Below, piece by piece: positions 43,036 to 54,981 of a DNA stretch of 64,000 bases. The stretch is from assembly GCA_024803745.1 (NCBI GenBank), contig JANJXV010000002.1:41747757-41811756 (forward strand), written 5' to 3'. A program made the position numbers and the translations under genes. The notes below the pieces were generated by a model that was given only the letters and a program-made list of their open reading frames with translations, ran no database searches and was not told where the DNA came from. The DNA comes from Megascapheus bottae (taxonomy: Eukaryota; Chordata; Mammalia; Rodentia; Geomyidae). How positions within the stretch are numbered: the first letter of the stretch is position 1; each line of letters begins with the position of its first letter.

Positions 43036-43270
43036 CTGGGCACAATGGCGTAAGCCTGTAAACCCAGCTCCTCAAGAGGCTGAGATCTAAGGATTAAGGT
43101 TCAAAGCCAGTCGGGGCACAAAATGACTTGAGACTCTTATCTCCAATTTTCCTCTAGAAAATGGGAAGTGGGGCTTGGCTCAAGAGTAGGGCGATAGCCT
43201 TGAGCTAAAGAGCTCAAGGACAGCACCCAGGCTGAATTCAAGCCCCATAACCACCCCCCCCCCAAAAAAA
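43036..43270 (+). mobile_element. B1-Geo SINE, forward
   Basis: CTGGGCACAATGGCGTAAGC, CTCCTCAAGAGGCTGAGATC, GAGCTAAAGAGCTCAAGGAC, ending CAAGCCCCATAACC, C-run then A-run. Confidence 0.92.
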
Positions 43271-43774
43271 AAGAATTTAAAGAAGGATGTAAAACTTCCA
43301 GCGGCTGTATTTCAAGACTATACAGTGTAACTATGACATAGCAATGTCAACATTAGAATTCTTTCATGTACAAGAGGGAAGTAAAAGCCAATAGGCCAAG
43401 AGAGTGGTGGAAGAATTCCACCCATCATTACTGGCATTGAAGATGGATGGGGGCCATGAGCAAGAAAGGCAGGGCAGAAAGGGGGAGGGAATAGACTTTA
43501 CCAGAAAATCCAGACGATAATGAGGCCTTGTCTACACTGCATGCCCCCTCCACATTGTATTTTACTGTCAGTTATATTCTTCAGATAATGGGTATATTAT
43601 TTTTGATACCCCTTTGCTTTTTTATTTTTTAGACCATGGGATCCATGTTAGACTCTCAGCTTGTAGAATTAGAAGATAATAAATGTGTACAGTGTAGACT
43701 ACCAAGCATGAGATCATTTGTCACAGTAGCAATAGGAAGCAGAAATACACATTTCTGTGGTTTTAAGAATGACC

Positions 43775-43970
43775 CAGGAATGGGAGTGTAGCCTAGTGGT
43801 AGCGTGCATGAAGCCCTGGGTTTGATTCCTTGGTACCACATACACAGAAAAAGCCAGAAGTGGCACTATGGCTCAAGTGGCAGAGCATTAGCCTTGAACA
43901 AAAAGTGTCCAAGGACAATGCTAGGCCCTGAGTTCAAGCCCCAGGCCTAGGGAAGAAAAAAACAACAACA
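43775..43970 (+). mobile_element. IDL-Geo SINE, forward, head shortened
   Basis: GGGAGTGTAGCCTAGTGGTA, then skips the GCTTGCCTAGC part; GGGTTTGATTCCTTGGTACC, Geo to CAAGCCCCAGGCC. Confidence 0.9.
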
Positions 43971-44743
43971 AAAAAGAATGACCCAGATATGGCTTCTATA
44001 GTAATAAAAATTCTTCCTGAAAGTACATTTACTCTGGCTTCAACAAGAAAACCCTTCTAGCAAAGAGATTAATTTTATCTCCCCATTGGCTTGAATCCCA
44101 TTGTACAATGCTTATTTCAGGGTTCCACTGGTCAGTTTTGTACATTTCTCCTCCAACCCAGGAGGAGTTGATATGACTCCTGATGGGTTTTAAGTCAAGG
44201 ATACCCCCAAATTACTGCCAAGCAAGGATATATACTAAATAAGAAATTATTGCACATAGATTAAAATCAAACAATTGTTGATTTTGAAGAGTAAAGGAGA
44301 CAAAATAGTCAAGGAGAAATAGTCAATACACATTTTTCAGACACTATACATTTCAGAAGAAAAGCCCATAGAACCTTACAGGTAGGCTTTTGTTAAACTG
44401 TGACCCTTGAGTGAGCTTAAGGGCAGCTACTCATTATTAGTATTTCTTCTTAAGGGAGACATGGAGTTGCAACAAGTTATAGGAAATCACCTGCTACGGC
44501 AGATACAAACATAACCACATACTTCTGAGGTGATTTCCAAATGAGGCCTATGTCCACAACAAGCCCCAGCATGCAGGCTAAGTTAATTAATTCACTGGAA
44601 ATTAAAACGTTTGTGCTTACAGGGAATACGGTTTGGGAAAAAATTCTACCAGCATCACACTATAGTTTTCCCTTCTTATGTTCTATTATATTTTAAGAGG
44701 TCTTGCCAAACAGTATGCTGAGCAATAGTACAAGAATAAAAAT

Positions 44744-44960
44744 CTGGGCCGGGAGTTTGGCCTAGTGGTTATAGTGTTGCCTAGCATGCACGAAGACCTG
44801 GGTTCGATTCCTTGGTACCACATATATAGAAAAAGCCAGAAGTGGTGCTGAGGCTCAAGTGGTAGAGTTCTAGCCTTGAGAAAGTCCAAGGACAGTGCTC
44901 AGGCCCTGAGCTCAAGCCCAGGACTGGCAAAAAACAAAAACAAAAACAAAAAGAATAAAA
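44744..44960 (+). mobile_element. IDL-Geo SINE, forward, full length
   Basis: GGGCCGGGAGTTTGGCCTAG, B box GGGTTCGATTCC, ACCACATATATAGAAAAAGC, Geo to GCCCAGGACTGGC, AAAAAC tail. Confidence 0.95.
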
Positions 44961-44966
44961 ATCTGC

Positions 44967-45190
44967 CAGGTGCCAGTAGCTCACATCTGTAACCCTAGCT
45001 ACTGAAGAGGCTGAGATCAAAGGATCTTAGTTGAAAGCCAGCCCACCTGGGCATGAAAGTCCATGAGACTCTTATCTCCCCCCAAAACCAAGAAGTTGTG
45101 CTGTGGCTCAAGTGGTAGATGCTAGCTTTGAGCTGAAGAGCTCAAGGACAGAGCCCAGATCCAGAGTTCAAGCCCCATGACCGGCCCTCC
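44967..45190 (+). mobile_element. B1-Geo SINE, forward
   Basis: GGTGCCAGTAGCTCACATCT, CTTATCTCC, GAGCTGAAGAGCTCAAGGAC, ending CCCCATGACCGGCC. Directly follows the previous IDL-Geo tail. Confidence 0.92.
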
Positions 45191-45199
45191 CTTCCCCCA

Positions 45200-45360
45200 C
45201 ATCCTACCATGTGTAATAGTATGTGCTTATAATCCCATCTACTTGGGAGAGAGACACAGAAGGATCATGGTTCTGAAAATAGTTAGCAAGGAACACTATC
45301 TGAAAACAAACAAAAATAAAAGCACAAAGACTTAGGGTGTGGCTCAAGTTGAAGCCAGAC
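45200..45360 (+). mobile_element. B1-like SINE fragment, forward, old
   Basis: GTGCTTATAATCCCATCTAC, AGAAGGATCATGG, GAACACTATCTGAAAACAAA. No Geo monomer apart from a short GTGGCTCAAG. Confidence 0.55.
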
Positions 45361-46335
45361 ACACATGGTGGTAAGACTTAGTTTACATACCTATAAAAGA
45401 TTACAGTATGTAGGCAGTGCTTCCTTGTTAACAGTTAAGATCTATTGTTGTTACTAAGCAGTTTTGTAAGCATACTGGTCATAGTTACAGTTCATCTGAG
45501 GTCCAAGGAGATCAGTGTTCTAGGCTCCTCACTGGGAAACCAGTACATACACGTCTTGGTAAACCTACCTAGAAACATGCACCATATGATGTTTTTATTC
45601 TTCGGATCATACTAGTCTAGGATGAAGGCTGACTGGAAAGACATAAACACTTGACTTTTTTTTGGTACTGATACCAGGGCTTCAACTCAGAGTTAAGACT
45701 TCCAAATGCTGGGATTTCAGCCACCATGCTTAGCTCATGAATCTTTTATTTCTAAGCATCACACCCTACTAATGCCCAAGAGAGACTGAAGAGACATGCC
45801 GCATCTGAGTACACCACACTTGGGGGCCAGTGTTTTGTACAATGACATCATGGGGGAAACCCAAGGCAGGCTGTCTCTGGGCAGGGAAAATTAACGGATA
45901 TAGACCCATCCTTTAGCACTGTGCGTTTACGGTGGGACTTTCCTGATGAGTCAGAATGGCCTCTCCCAATAGTTCTCTCGAGAACAACAACAACAACAAC
46001 AAAAAAACCACAACAAAAAACAGGCTTAAAAGGAGGATACCAGACTTTAGGAGTCAATCCAGACCCTTCATTTAACAGATAAAGACAAAGTAACAAAGGA
46101 ATTTGGGAGATGAGCCAGGAAGGATTTGAAGGTCTCAAGTCTACTGCATTCTTCAAGCAAAGCTCGACCAGACCCTACAGGTCCAACAGTCTAACATGTT
46201 AGCCACACTTTTCAGAAATCACTTGCAGTTGGAATCACAATTTGCTTTCTTTAATCTTCATTTTTGGTCATATTTTGTCCCATTATAAAACAAACAAAAC
46301 TACAAAAACCTTAATGACAAAAGTTCACTACTGGG

Positions 46336-46537
46336 GCTGGGAATTTGGCCTAGTGGCAGAGTGCTTGCCTAGAATTGCATGAAGACCTAGGTTCGATTCC
46401 TTGGTACCACATACATAGAAAAAAGCTGGAAATGGTGTTGTGGCTCAAGTGGTAGAGCTCTAGCCTTGGGAAAGCTCAAAGACAGTGCTCAGACCCTGAG
46501 TCCAAGACACAGGACTGGCAAAAAAAAAAAAAAAAAG
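46336..46537 (+). mobile_element. IDL-Geo SINE, forward, full length
   Basis: GGGGCTGGGAATTTGGCCTA, B box AGGTTCGATTCC, Geo to ACACAGGACTGGC, A17 tail. Confidence 0.94.
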
Positions 46538-46561
46538 TTGACTACTGAAAAATTAGAAATG

Positions 46562-46810
46562 TAGGCTAGTCATGGCGGTAAATATTTGTAATCACAGTTA
46601 CTAACAGGAAGCAGAAACAGGATAATGAATTCAAGGACACTTTGAGGAGCCATAGAGACCTTATATAAAAAATAACTAAGTCACTTAAGCTGGCTAACTG
46701 GGAGATGAGACTCTAACAGTTTCTGTTCAGAATGACTTCAAGTCTCAATCCTCTTAATTTTAGCCTCCTTAGTATCTAGGATTACAGGCATGAGCCACAA
46801 GCATCCAACT
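46562..46810. mobile_element. B1-like forward fragment followed by a reverse B1-Geo head fragment
   Basis: 46562-46675 reads CATGGCGGTAAATATTTGTA and GGAAGCAGAAACAGGA (old B1-like). 46690-46810 reads in reverse CTCCTTAGTATCTAGGATTA then CAGGCATGAGCCAC. Confidence 0.6.
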
Positions 46811-46812
46811 GA

Positions 46813-47010
46813 TTTTTTTTGGGTCAGTCCTGGGGCTTGAACTCAGACCTAAACACTGTCCTTGCGTTTTTCTCATGGCTAGTGTTCTACCACTTGAGTC
46901 ACAACACCACTTCTGGCTTTCTTCTGTGTTATGTGGGACCGAGGAACTGAATCGGGGGCTTTGTGTGTACTTGGCAAGCACTCGAAAACTAGGCCAAGCT
47001 TCCGGCTCTG
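46813..47010 (-). mobile_element. IDL-Geo SINE, reverse
   Basis: GGTCAGTCCTGGGGCTTGAA, TGTGTTATGTGGGACCGAGG, ending CCAAGCTTCCGGCTC. Abuts the preceding SINE fragment. Confidence 0.9.
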
Positions 47011-49169
47011 ATTTTTTTTTAAAGCCTAATATAATGTGGACACTTGTACAAATATAAATGTTTAGTTCTTTTCATATATCAATACTGCAGGGCTGGAGAA
47101 TTCAGAAAAGAGAATAGTCATAATTCTCATTCTTTCCCAATCCTATCAGAAAGTTCCCACTAAACCCGATAACCTAAGAGGGCCACAGGCAGGAGCAGCA
47201 AAATATCCAGTAGCCCAAGAAAATGGTCTAACAGGGCCCCACAGTAAGAGCCCTAGCTTACAAACTAGAACATCTCTTTGGCCTAATGCCAAACTCATAT
47301 CTTAACTGAATAAAAGGCCCAGATTACTCCCTTTCAACTGACTGTATGCACAGATGAGATACTCAAGTTTCTGCAAACTCTCCCATTAATAACAAGTTCA
47401 ATTAGCCTATCCCAGATGACATAGTTCTCCCCATAATTCCAGGTCTCTGCATTTATCTACGTGCTTTTTTTTTTAGTCCAACTGATATCAACTAGGAGAC
47501 TTGGAATTTCTATGTCCACTCTCCTGACTTTCTTCTTAGGTTGGAAAGTGATGTTGGCTGCTTCCGGAATGGTGTTTCTTTGCAATGGACACACATGAAA
47601 AATCATTTGAAAATTTAAGTGGTTCATAATCACTACCACCACCACCACCATCATGTTGAATTCCTCATCTTCTAAGACTAGAAAAATCTGCTGGGAGATT
47701 CAACTTGTCTCTCAAGAGTAAGATGCTTTAGGAATCTGAAAAGTTCCTTGGCAGTCACAGAAATGAAGGGATACCATCCAGCTTTATGATCTCGTGGGTG
47801 TTGCTAGGGCACCCTTGACTCATTCTGAGTATCTCACTCTTATAAAAGATCATCCTTTCCTAGGTAGCACTGGATCATTTGGGTAGGGGATATCATCAGG
47901 ATTCAGAGACTCAGCAGAAAGAATGCAAGAATGTTGGGGTCTACTGTGGGTCGTGAAATCATGAGGAAGACACCATTACCGTGGAGAGCTCCATGCCTTC
48001 AAGGTGCTCTGGGCTGTGATCCTGGGGCTTCCTGAAGAAGCCATTTTAGATGACAGCCATCTTGGTAAATTCTGATGGCTGTAACTCTTCTCCCGTGAGC
48101 TGATAGGCTTGAAGCCAGGGGAACTAAGAATCAGTTCCCCCTGACTCCCTAAAATCTTAGCTTTAGATTCCCTGGTAAATCATATTCCCTGCTGTTAACT
48201 ACTAGGCCCTATGATCCAAGAGGTCTATTCCCAACTCAGAAATACTGGACTTCAGAATATGATAGGACAGTGTAGATATGGGAAGATCTCTCTCAATAGG
48301 GTCATAAACAAAAGAGAAGGAAAGCCTGGGGAAGGTTCATCAGTGTAGAACCTGCTTGAGTCCCACTGGTTTCTCTTTTTCATTAGCTTATCAGACAGAC
48401 ACTTCCCAGAGCCATTTTGAGTCCAGGAATCTGTAACCTGCACACAAATTTGCAGACACAAATCTACAGAGGGGGAAGCATGGTCTGGAGTACATAGGGA
48501 AATGAAAGACACTTCCAGTCAAAAGTGGCAGATAGGCATTTGTATGAAAAGTATCCCAGATGAACTAGATCAAGACAGAACAAAAGGACTTTACAAGAAG
48601 GTTGATTATTACATTCACTCTTAATAAAGAAAAAAAAGCATTACTACAATGTTTAGGACCTATGGGCTATATGTCAAACACACTAATTTTTGGCAATGAA
48701 CAGGGAGCAGAGATACAGACTAAGACAAAGGCTGGCTTGGCCAGGGCCAATAAGAGTTCAATAAGAGTACAAGTTCATGGTTCAATTGCCCAGCACAGTC
48801 TGCTTTTGTTGCCCTCTTCAGATACGGAAGTGTGGAGACATCTAGAGGATACCCTGTCACTGCTTGGGCACACCCACGGGCATAGTGATAAACTACCTTA
48901 CTTATGTCACTCCACCCAGAGAGATGTTCTTCACTGATATATATACACAATCACGTAGCAATCATGCTAAGCTCACAGTAGCTAGAAGGGAGGCAGGCAA
49001 GGCCTGGCAGGCACGGCAGGGAGGGAAGGGCTAGGCCTCTACAGGCCCCATCCGGTTTGACTGGTTTGATCTGAGAAGGAGCACCACTTTGTCCCACCCA
49101 TGACTAAGCCTGGGAAAGAAGTATCTGCATCTCCTCAATGTGGTGCAATTTTTTGACTTGCTCCTATTT

Positions 49170-49171
49170 CT

Positions 49172-49206
<35 letters not shown>
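49170..49206. repeat. (GT)n microsatellite
   Basis: About 17 GT units in Mtap intron 4. Confidence 0.96.
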
Positions 49207-49861
49207 TTGTTGTCAGTGTGGACTGTTTTCTACCCATTCAACTGTACCACAGATTAAAGTCTCAAAAGAAGGCTGCTCACTAAGTAGATCTTCACTTAAA
49301 AGCATAAGAGATATCCACCCCCAAAGATGAAACAATTTCAGCACAGAAACACTAAAAATATGGTTCCTACGTCTTCAGTAACCGAGCCCAAAAGATAATG
49401 AAGTAGGTATTTGCTGGTCAAAAATTCCAAATATCTAAGTTAAAAATGACCAGTGACTTTGAAGAGGATATAAATGAACAGATCATGAAGGAAAACTATG
49501 AGATATAGATGAAATTCAGCAGCTAGAGGTTGTAAAGACTGAGACAGAAGTCAAAGAATCGACTCAGTGAAACAGTAGAACCCCTCCCCCCAAATAGGGC
49601 AAGATATGAACATCTAGATCAGAAATAATGCCAATAATACAGAATAAAGAGAATACTGAGAGTTGCAACACAAGAAGAACTAAGTCACTTGTACAGGCAA
49701 AACCACCAGAGGAGTAGAAGACTTCTTTTTCAGCACAACGTTTAAAGGCTAAGAACACAAGGAATGATGTTATTTCCAGCATCCAAACTAACTGCCATCC
49801 AAGAGCAAGCAAAGTTACCTTTTAGAATTGAAGGAGAAATAAAATATATTTTTTTTTGTGG

Positions 49862-50022
49862 TGCATGCCAGTCCTAGGGACTGAACTTAGGGTCTGGGTA
49901 CTGCTCTTGAGTTTTTTGCTCAAGGCTGGTACTCTACACCCAGGCTGGCTTGAAACCACGATGCTCAGATCTCTGTTTCCTGAGTAACCAGGATTACAGG
50001 CATGAGCCACCAGTGCCCAACT
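49862..50022 (-). mobile_element. B1-Geo SINE, reverse, internally deleted
   Basis: CCAGTCCTAGGGACTGAACT, TTTGCTCAAGGCTGGTACTC, then directly CCAGGCTGGCTTGAAACC, ending GCATGAGCCACCAGTGCCC. Confidence 0.87.
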
Positions 50023-50322
50023 TAAAATAGCTTCCTAAGAAAAGCATAAACTAAATGTTTTCATGATCACTAAGCGAACACTGCAGAAAATATTCAATGA
50101 GGAAGAAATACTTACATAATCATGAGAATTCAAGAAAGAATAAACCTTACCAGAATAGACACATGAGAATAAGGAAGAAATATTATTAGCACAATTAACC
50201 AGCAAAACTATGAGAAAAAAAGGAACACGAAGTGTTTGAAACATGCAGCAAATAACATAACTGAAATTAGTATAAACCTTTCAATAATAACTGCATATGA
50301 ACAGCCTTAAAAATTAGAATGG

Positions 50323-50518
50323 GGCCGGGAGTTTGACCTAGTGATAGAGTGCTTGCCTAGCATGCACGAAGACTCTGGGTTCAATTTCTCCATACCACAC
50401 ATATATAGAAAAAGCCGGAAGTTGGTGCTGTGGCTCATGGCAGAACGCTAGCCTTGAGAAAGTTCAAGGACAGTGCTCAGGCCCTGAAAACAAGCCCCAG
50501 GACTGGCACACACACAAA
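50323..50518 (+). mobile_element. IDL-Geo SINE, forward, full length
   Basis: GGGGCCGGGAGTTTGACCTA, GGGTTCAATTTCTCCATACC, Geo to CCCCAGGACTGGC. Confidence 0.94.
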
Positions 50519-50576
50519 AATTTAGAAGGCACAGACTGGCTAACTGAATTATTAAAAAAAAAAAAAAAGATTCAAG

Positions 50577-50765
50577 CCAGGCACTGGTGGCTCACACCTA
50601 TAACCCTAAATTACTCAGGAGGCTGATATCTGAGATCAAAGTCTCAGACTTTTATCTCCAATAAAGTACTCAGAAAAAGCTGGAAGTGACGCTGTGGCTC
50701 AAATGGTAGTGTTAGCCTTGAGCAAAAGAGCTCAAGGACAGCATCCAGTAAGCATCAGGACCAGG
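50577..50765 (+). mobile_element. B1-Geo SINE, forward, shortened middle
   Basis: AGGCACTGGTGGCTCACACC, ACTCAGGAGGCTGATATC, AAGAGCTCAAGGACAGC. Its tail continues into CA-rich low-complexity DNA (50768-50850). Confidence 0.88.
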
Positions 50766-50865
50766 GTACAAACATGCACATGCACACATGCATATGTGCG
50801 CACGCACATACACGTACATACACATACACACGTGCACGCACACATACACACACTCCCCAGCAAAA

Positions 50866-51480
50866 ACCTGGCCAAGCGATTAAAAAAACATGAAAAATTA
50901 TTGGGGAAATGCACATTAAATTAAAATAAGCTAACATCTCATACTTGTTAAAGTGACTCTACCAAAAAGATCAGTGAGGATGTGCAGAAAAAGGAAAACT
51001 TGCACATTGTTGGTGGGAATACAAGATCATATATCATTAGAGTGAAGCGTAAGGAGCAGCCCAACTTCTAAGCATATCTCAAGAGAAATGTTATCACTGT
51101 GTGGAAGAGACTGCACCTTAATGTCCACAGCGGCAGTATTCACAAGAGTCAAAACATGCCATCAGGGCAGTATTCATCAGGAATGGACAATGGAATACTA
51201 TTCAACCACCAAAAAAAAGGACTACTATCATTTGTGACAAAAACCATGTAAAGTAAGGCAAATAGAAAGGCTGCACCATCTCACTTTTATGTGGAAACTA
51301 ACAAGTCAGACACACAGAAGTAGGGAAATAGCTATTACCCAGAAATTAGATGCTGGACAAATGACATTAAATTACATTTGCATAGGGAGGAATGTTTTCA
51401 AGATCTATTGTACAGTATTGTGAACAGTTAAATGGTGATTTAAAATGTGTTTCAGAATTGCTCAGAATGTAACTTCAAAA
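50866..51480 (+). mobile_element. Old LINE-1 ORF2 3' end, forward
   Basis: GGGGAAATGCACATTAAATT, CTCATACTTGTTAAAGTG, AACTTGCACATTGTTGGTGG, GGAATACTATTCAACCACC and TCTCACTTTTATGTGGAAAC follow the typical ORF2 end and 3'UTR of older mammalian L1. No intact frame. Confidence 0.8.
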
Positions 51481-51718
51481 ATTGCTAAGTGAGGTGATAT
51501 TTCCTTGAGCTCAATCAATCATAATAATCATTGTGCAATGTGCATATATCTTAGTATCAAACTGTACCAATCAATCTATACCATTATTATTATGAAGACA
51601 AAATGCTGAGAATAAGTCTACACCCTGTCCTGCTTTTTTCTGTGGTTCCTGTAGATCCTTCTTCTGAGCTTGAAATGACCAACAATCAGAGCCTACCACA
51701 TTTTAGCTGTTTGCTCAC

Positions 51719-51886
51719 CTGTCGATGAACTGATCGATAATGACGATATCACCAGGCTGAATCTCCTCTCTCAAAGAGCCACAAGCAGTGGTCACTATGA
51801 TATGAGTGCAGCCTTCCTCCTTCAAAGCCCAGATGTTTGCCTGGTAGTTGACTTTTGAAGGCATGATGGTGTGCTGCCTTCCATGT
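51719..51886 (-). CDS. Mtap: Mtap exon 4 (residues 60-116)
   Basis: 168 bp, acceptor TCCCTCAG, donor GACAG|GTGAG. Completes Arg60, then [38 protein letters not shown] and [17 protein letters not shown]. Arg60-His61 and Thr93-Ala94, the phosphate-binding residues of the known enzyme, are present. Exit splits the Arg116 codon as exon 5 requires. Confidence 0.98.
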
Positions 51887-52688
51887 CTGAGGGAGAATGA
51901 ATGGTATACAAGTGATCAGGCTGTTTTAATACAATTAGAAGAGTGTTTCAGTGGAAACACTTTTGTTGTGAGAGGAAGACGTTAGGCAATAACTAGTCTT
52001 GTAAGTATTTTATATTCCACGTATTTATTTTCCTGATAAATGCATGAAACAACTCACCTAGGCATCATACTCCTGTAACCACACTCTTGTAATGTGTGCT
52101 GTTTGTCTTCATGGGCATAACACCAGAGACATTAGGTCTCAGAGAGTTATTATGCAGAATAGGAGAGGTGACCAAGAAGTAAAATAAAAACAAAAGACAA
52201 AAGCTGGGTGCTGGTGGCTCATGGCTGTAATCCTAGCTTCTCAGGAGGCTGACATCTGAGGGCTGAGTTTTTAAGGCAGCTGAAAGGAAGGTCTGCGAGA
52301 CTCTTATCTATAACTAACCATCAAAAAGCTGGAAGTGGCCGAGATTTGGTAGCTCACGCCTGCAATCCTAGCTACTCAGGAGGTTGAGATATTAGGATCT
52401 TAGTTCAAAGCCAGTCTGGGCACAAAAGTCCATGAGACTCGTGTTTCTAATTAACCACCAGAAAATCAGAAGTGGCGTTGTGGCTCAAGTGGTAGAGCAC
52501 TAGCCTTGAGCAAAAAAGCAGCTCAGGGACAGCACCCAGGCCCTGAGTATAAGCCCTGGGACTGAAGCAAAAAAACAAACAAATCCCCTCCACCCCTGCC
52601 CTTACCCTTCCCATCATTATTCATTTTAGTGTTTGTTAAAATTTAGTTTCTGTTAGTAGTAACATCCAAAAAGCTTAAAATACTTTAC
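51887..52688 (-). other. Mtap: Mtap intron 3
   Basis: 802 bp with two adjacent forward B1-Geo copies; the rest is unique. Confidence 0.85.
52204..52575 (+). mobile_element. Two overlapping B1-Geo SINEs, forward (one inserted in the other)
   Basis: The first copy (52204-52337) runs from GCTGGGTGCTGGTGGCTCAT to AAAAGCTGGAAGTGGC and stops in mid-Geo. A complete second copy (52338-52575) starts GATTTGGTAGCTCACGCCTG and ends CCCTGGGACTGAAGC. Confidence 0.9.
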
Positions 52689-52747
52689 CTTGCAAGAAGG
52701 ACACAATCAACATTTTTAATCTTCCCCAAAATCAAGGCATCAGATGG
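52689..52747 (-). CDS. Mtap: Mtap exon 3 (residues 41-60)
   Basis: 59 bp, acceptor TGCATGCAG, donor GCAAG|GTAAAG. Encodes PSDALILGKIKNVDCVLLA plus two bases of Arg60. Short and easily missed; fixed by protein match and both splice sites. Confidence 0.97.
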
Positions 52748-53840
52748 CTGCATGCAATGAAAAATGTTATGAGTCAATGATTTTTTAAGCCACATACATA
52801 AATAAAATAAACTAGTCACTTGAATTGTTAAAGCCAAACAGGATCATGAAGCTTGGAATTTGGCAATATGGCTTAGAGTCCCAACTTTACCGATCAACAT
52901 AATAATCAACATTTACAAAGTAGGCTGCCTCAGAGTCTACTAAGGTCTATTTGTAGCAAGCATTGCCAGGGGACTATGATAGGGAAACCAATCAAATGTA
53001 GATGTAAAGAGTATTTGGCAGGCTCAGGAACAGATGTGATAATGAAAGGCTAATGCTGCATCATGAAGAATTTAGAACTGGAACTATCTGCTTGTAAGAC
53101 AGTTCTCAAGATAAGGGATGACTTAAGAAAGGTCCCGAGAACTAAGGCTAAGAAGTGACTGAGATAAAAACTGGTCTTGGAAGACAAAAGGTCAAAGAAC
53201 TTAGCTGGTTTGGTTGGGATGGCCAGATGAGGAGACCTTCCTAGGAGAATTGAGAGGTATGACAAAGTTTGGAAGTATGGAACTAGAGGTAGGAAAATAC
53301 TCTCCTCCTGGCTTAGCCTGGTAACACCAGAATAAACAGCCTGGCAGAAAAGAAGGGCCTCATTGCCAGTTCCACTACCATTGGCTGTGTTCTGGATCCT
53401 CAAGAGTCTCCTCCTCTGAGTCAGTGCATAAAAAAATGACACCTCACTCTAGTAGGCATCAGCTTGCCCCTAAACTAATGTTGTATGACCTGCAGGCTCC
53501 AAATTAGAAGCAGAAACTGATTTGAATACACACTCAAAGAGTACAGTTGCTGTGTATGAAATGAGTGTCTGGCTTCTAACACTATATATTCAGAATGAGA
53601 GGATACTTTTAAACATTCACAAGCCATGCTGTCAATCAAAACAGTACAGTCTAAGAATTACAGTCCAAGAACTGAGAAGTGCAGATTATTTCCCAGATGA
53701 TGAAAATAATGGCAGGGCCCCAGCTTCTTTGCCTGGACCAGACAGCCCTAGCTGTTAGTATGAAAGCAATTGTCTTACCCAACTTAAAGTTAAGGCTGTA
53801 AGAAGAAAGGGAAAGGCCAACAGGCCTGGATAATATTAAC
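52748..53840 (-). other. Mtap: Mtap intron 2
   Basis: 1093 bp of apparently unique sequence. The 130-codon minus-strand ORF at 53050-53442 and the 78-codon plus-strand ORF at 53522 show no recognisable family and are probably chance. Confidence 0.8.
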
Positions 53841-53927
53841 CTTGCCAAATGGAGTATCCACATATTTCTCAGTTCTTCCTTCTAAAATTTCTGGGTCATC
53901 TAGGCCTGTTCCACCAATTATTCCAAT
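53841..53927 (-). CDS. Mtap: Mtap exon 2 (residues 12-40)
   Basis: 29 codons, acceptor CTCCCTTAG, donor AAG|GTTAAT. Encodes [20 protein letters not shown], then KYVDTPFGK. The GGTG loop with Thr18 (phosphate binding in the known enzyme) is intact. Phase 0 at the 5' side, so exon 1 should supply residues 1-11; it is outside the window. Confidence 0.98.
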
Positions 53928-54089
53928 CTAAGGGAGGAAAAAAAAAGAGAACACATCAGATTATTTTTGTTAGACACAAAACAATTTTAAGCAAATTCAT
54001 TTATTCACACTCACTCTTCTTCAGACCGAGCTTTAGAAATCTGAAAATTATATAAAAAAATTAAACATTCAAAAGCCTTAAAAATAAGA

Positions 54090-54205
54090 AAAACGGGAAG
54101 TGGTGCTATGGCTCAAGTGGTAGGATGGTAGCCTTGAGCTGAAGAGCACAGGGACAGTGCCCAGGCCCAGGGTTCAAGTCCCACAACTGATGAAACAAAC
54201 AAACA
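54090..54205 (+). mobile_element. Geo monomer only, forward
   Basis: GGAAGTGGTGCTATGGCTCA, GAGCTGAAGAGCACAGGGAC, ending CAAGTCCCACAACTG. Both known heads are missing. Confidence 0.85.
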
Positions 54206-54981
54206 ACCCCCCCCCCCAAATACACACAATATAGGTTACCTTTTGGGGTTCTATCACATTTATTATTTTTAACTGAATTAAAACAAGCTCAGAGGGTATT
54301 TCTAGTTTAGGAAACAGAACCTAAAGGTAAGTAAATGAGGAGAAAGCTTTTCTGAGCCATTTTATTTCCCTTACCAAATGGATTACAGTTTAGAGAATGT
54401 TCAGCAAACTGTTGGGAAATAAAATTTTAGTTGTAGCCATTTGTAACAATGTCTCATGAGGCCATTTGATAAAGACACTCCATGGGACTTTCCTTATCTG
54501 GAACTGAATGGGAATTCAGACACATAAAGGTGACCTCCAACTTCTGAAATAATATATACTATTATTCACACATTTTTGTAAATTCATATTTATACGTGAA
54601 GTATGCATAAATGACACCTCACATACAACAAAGTCAGTACATATAAAAACAATTCAAAGGTGGCTTTAATTTATAGTTTGAGTTCTGAAACCCCTCCATA
54701 CACCATCTCTATAGTAACAATTAAAAAGAAAATCTGAAAACCAAGTAACTACTGAGATTTCCCCAGGATGATATCCAACAGAGAACATATTTAAATAGTG
54801 ACAAGTTAAAGCCAGGACGTGACTAGAAACTTTAATAAAGGAATAAGATCTGAGTGTCTTTTTTTTAGGGAGGAAGGGAGAAGTACTTTTTTTTAAGTAA
54901 AAAGGTTTGGTTCTATTCTCACTTGAGTACCAGTTCTAGTAAATAAACTTCCTAAATCCAGCATTAAGAATTGACATCTAA

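Larger units (their letters stand above)
41031..51718 (-). other. Mtap: Mtap intron 4 (largest complete intron)
   Basis: About 10.7 kb. Contains the SINE, L1 and microsatellite copies listed separately. Repeat-poor parts with no recognisable gene: 41031-42428, 43270-43770, 43966-44743, 45360-46335, 47011-49170 and 49207-49860. Small ORFs there have no recognisable product. Confidence 0.8.

Noticed and set aside
53050..53442. 130-codon minus-strand ORF in Mtap intron 2
   Set aside because: Same strand as Mtap but with no splice context and no recognisable family; probably chance.
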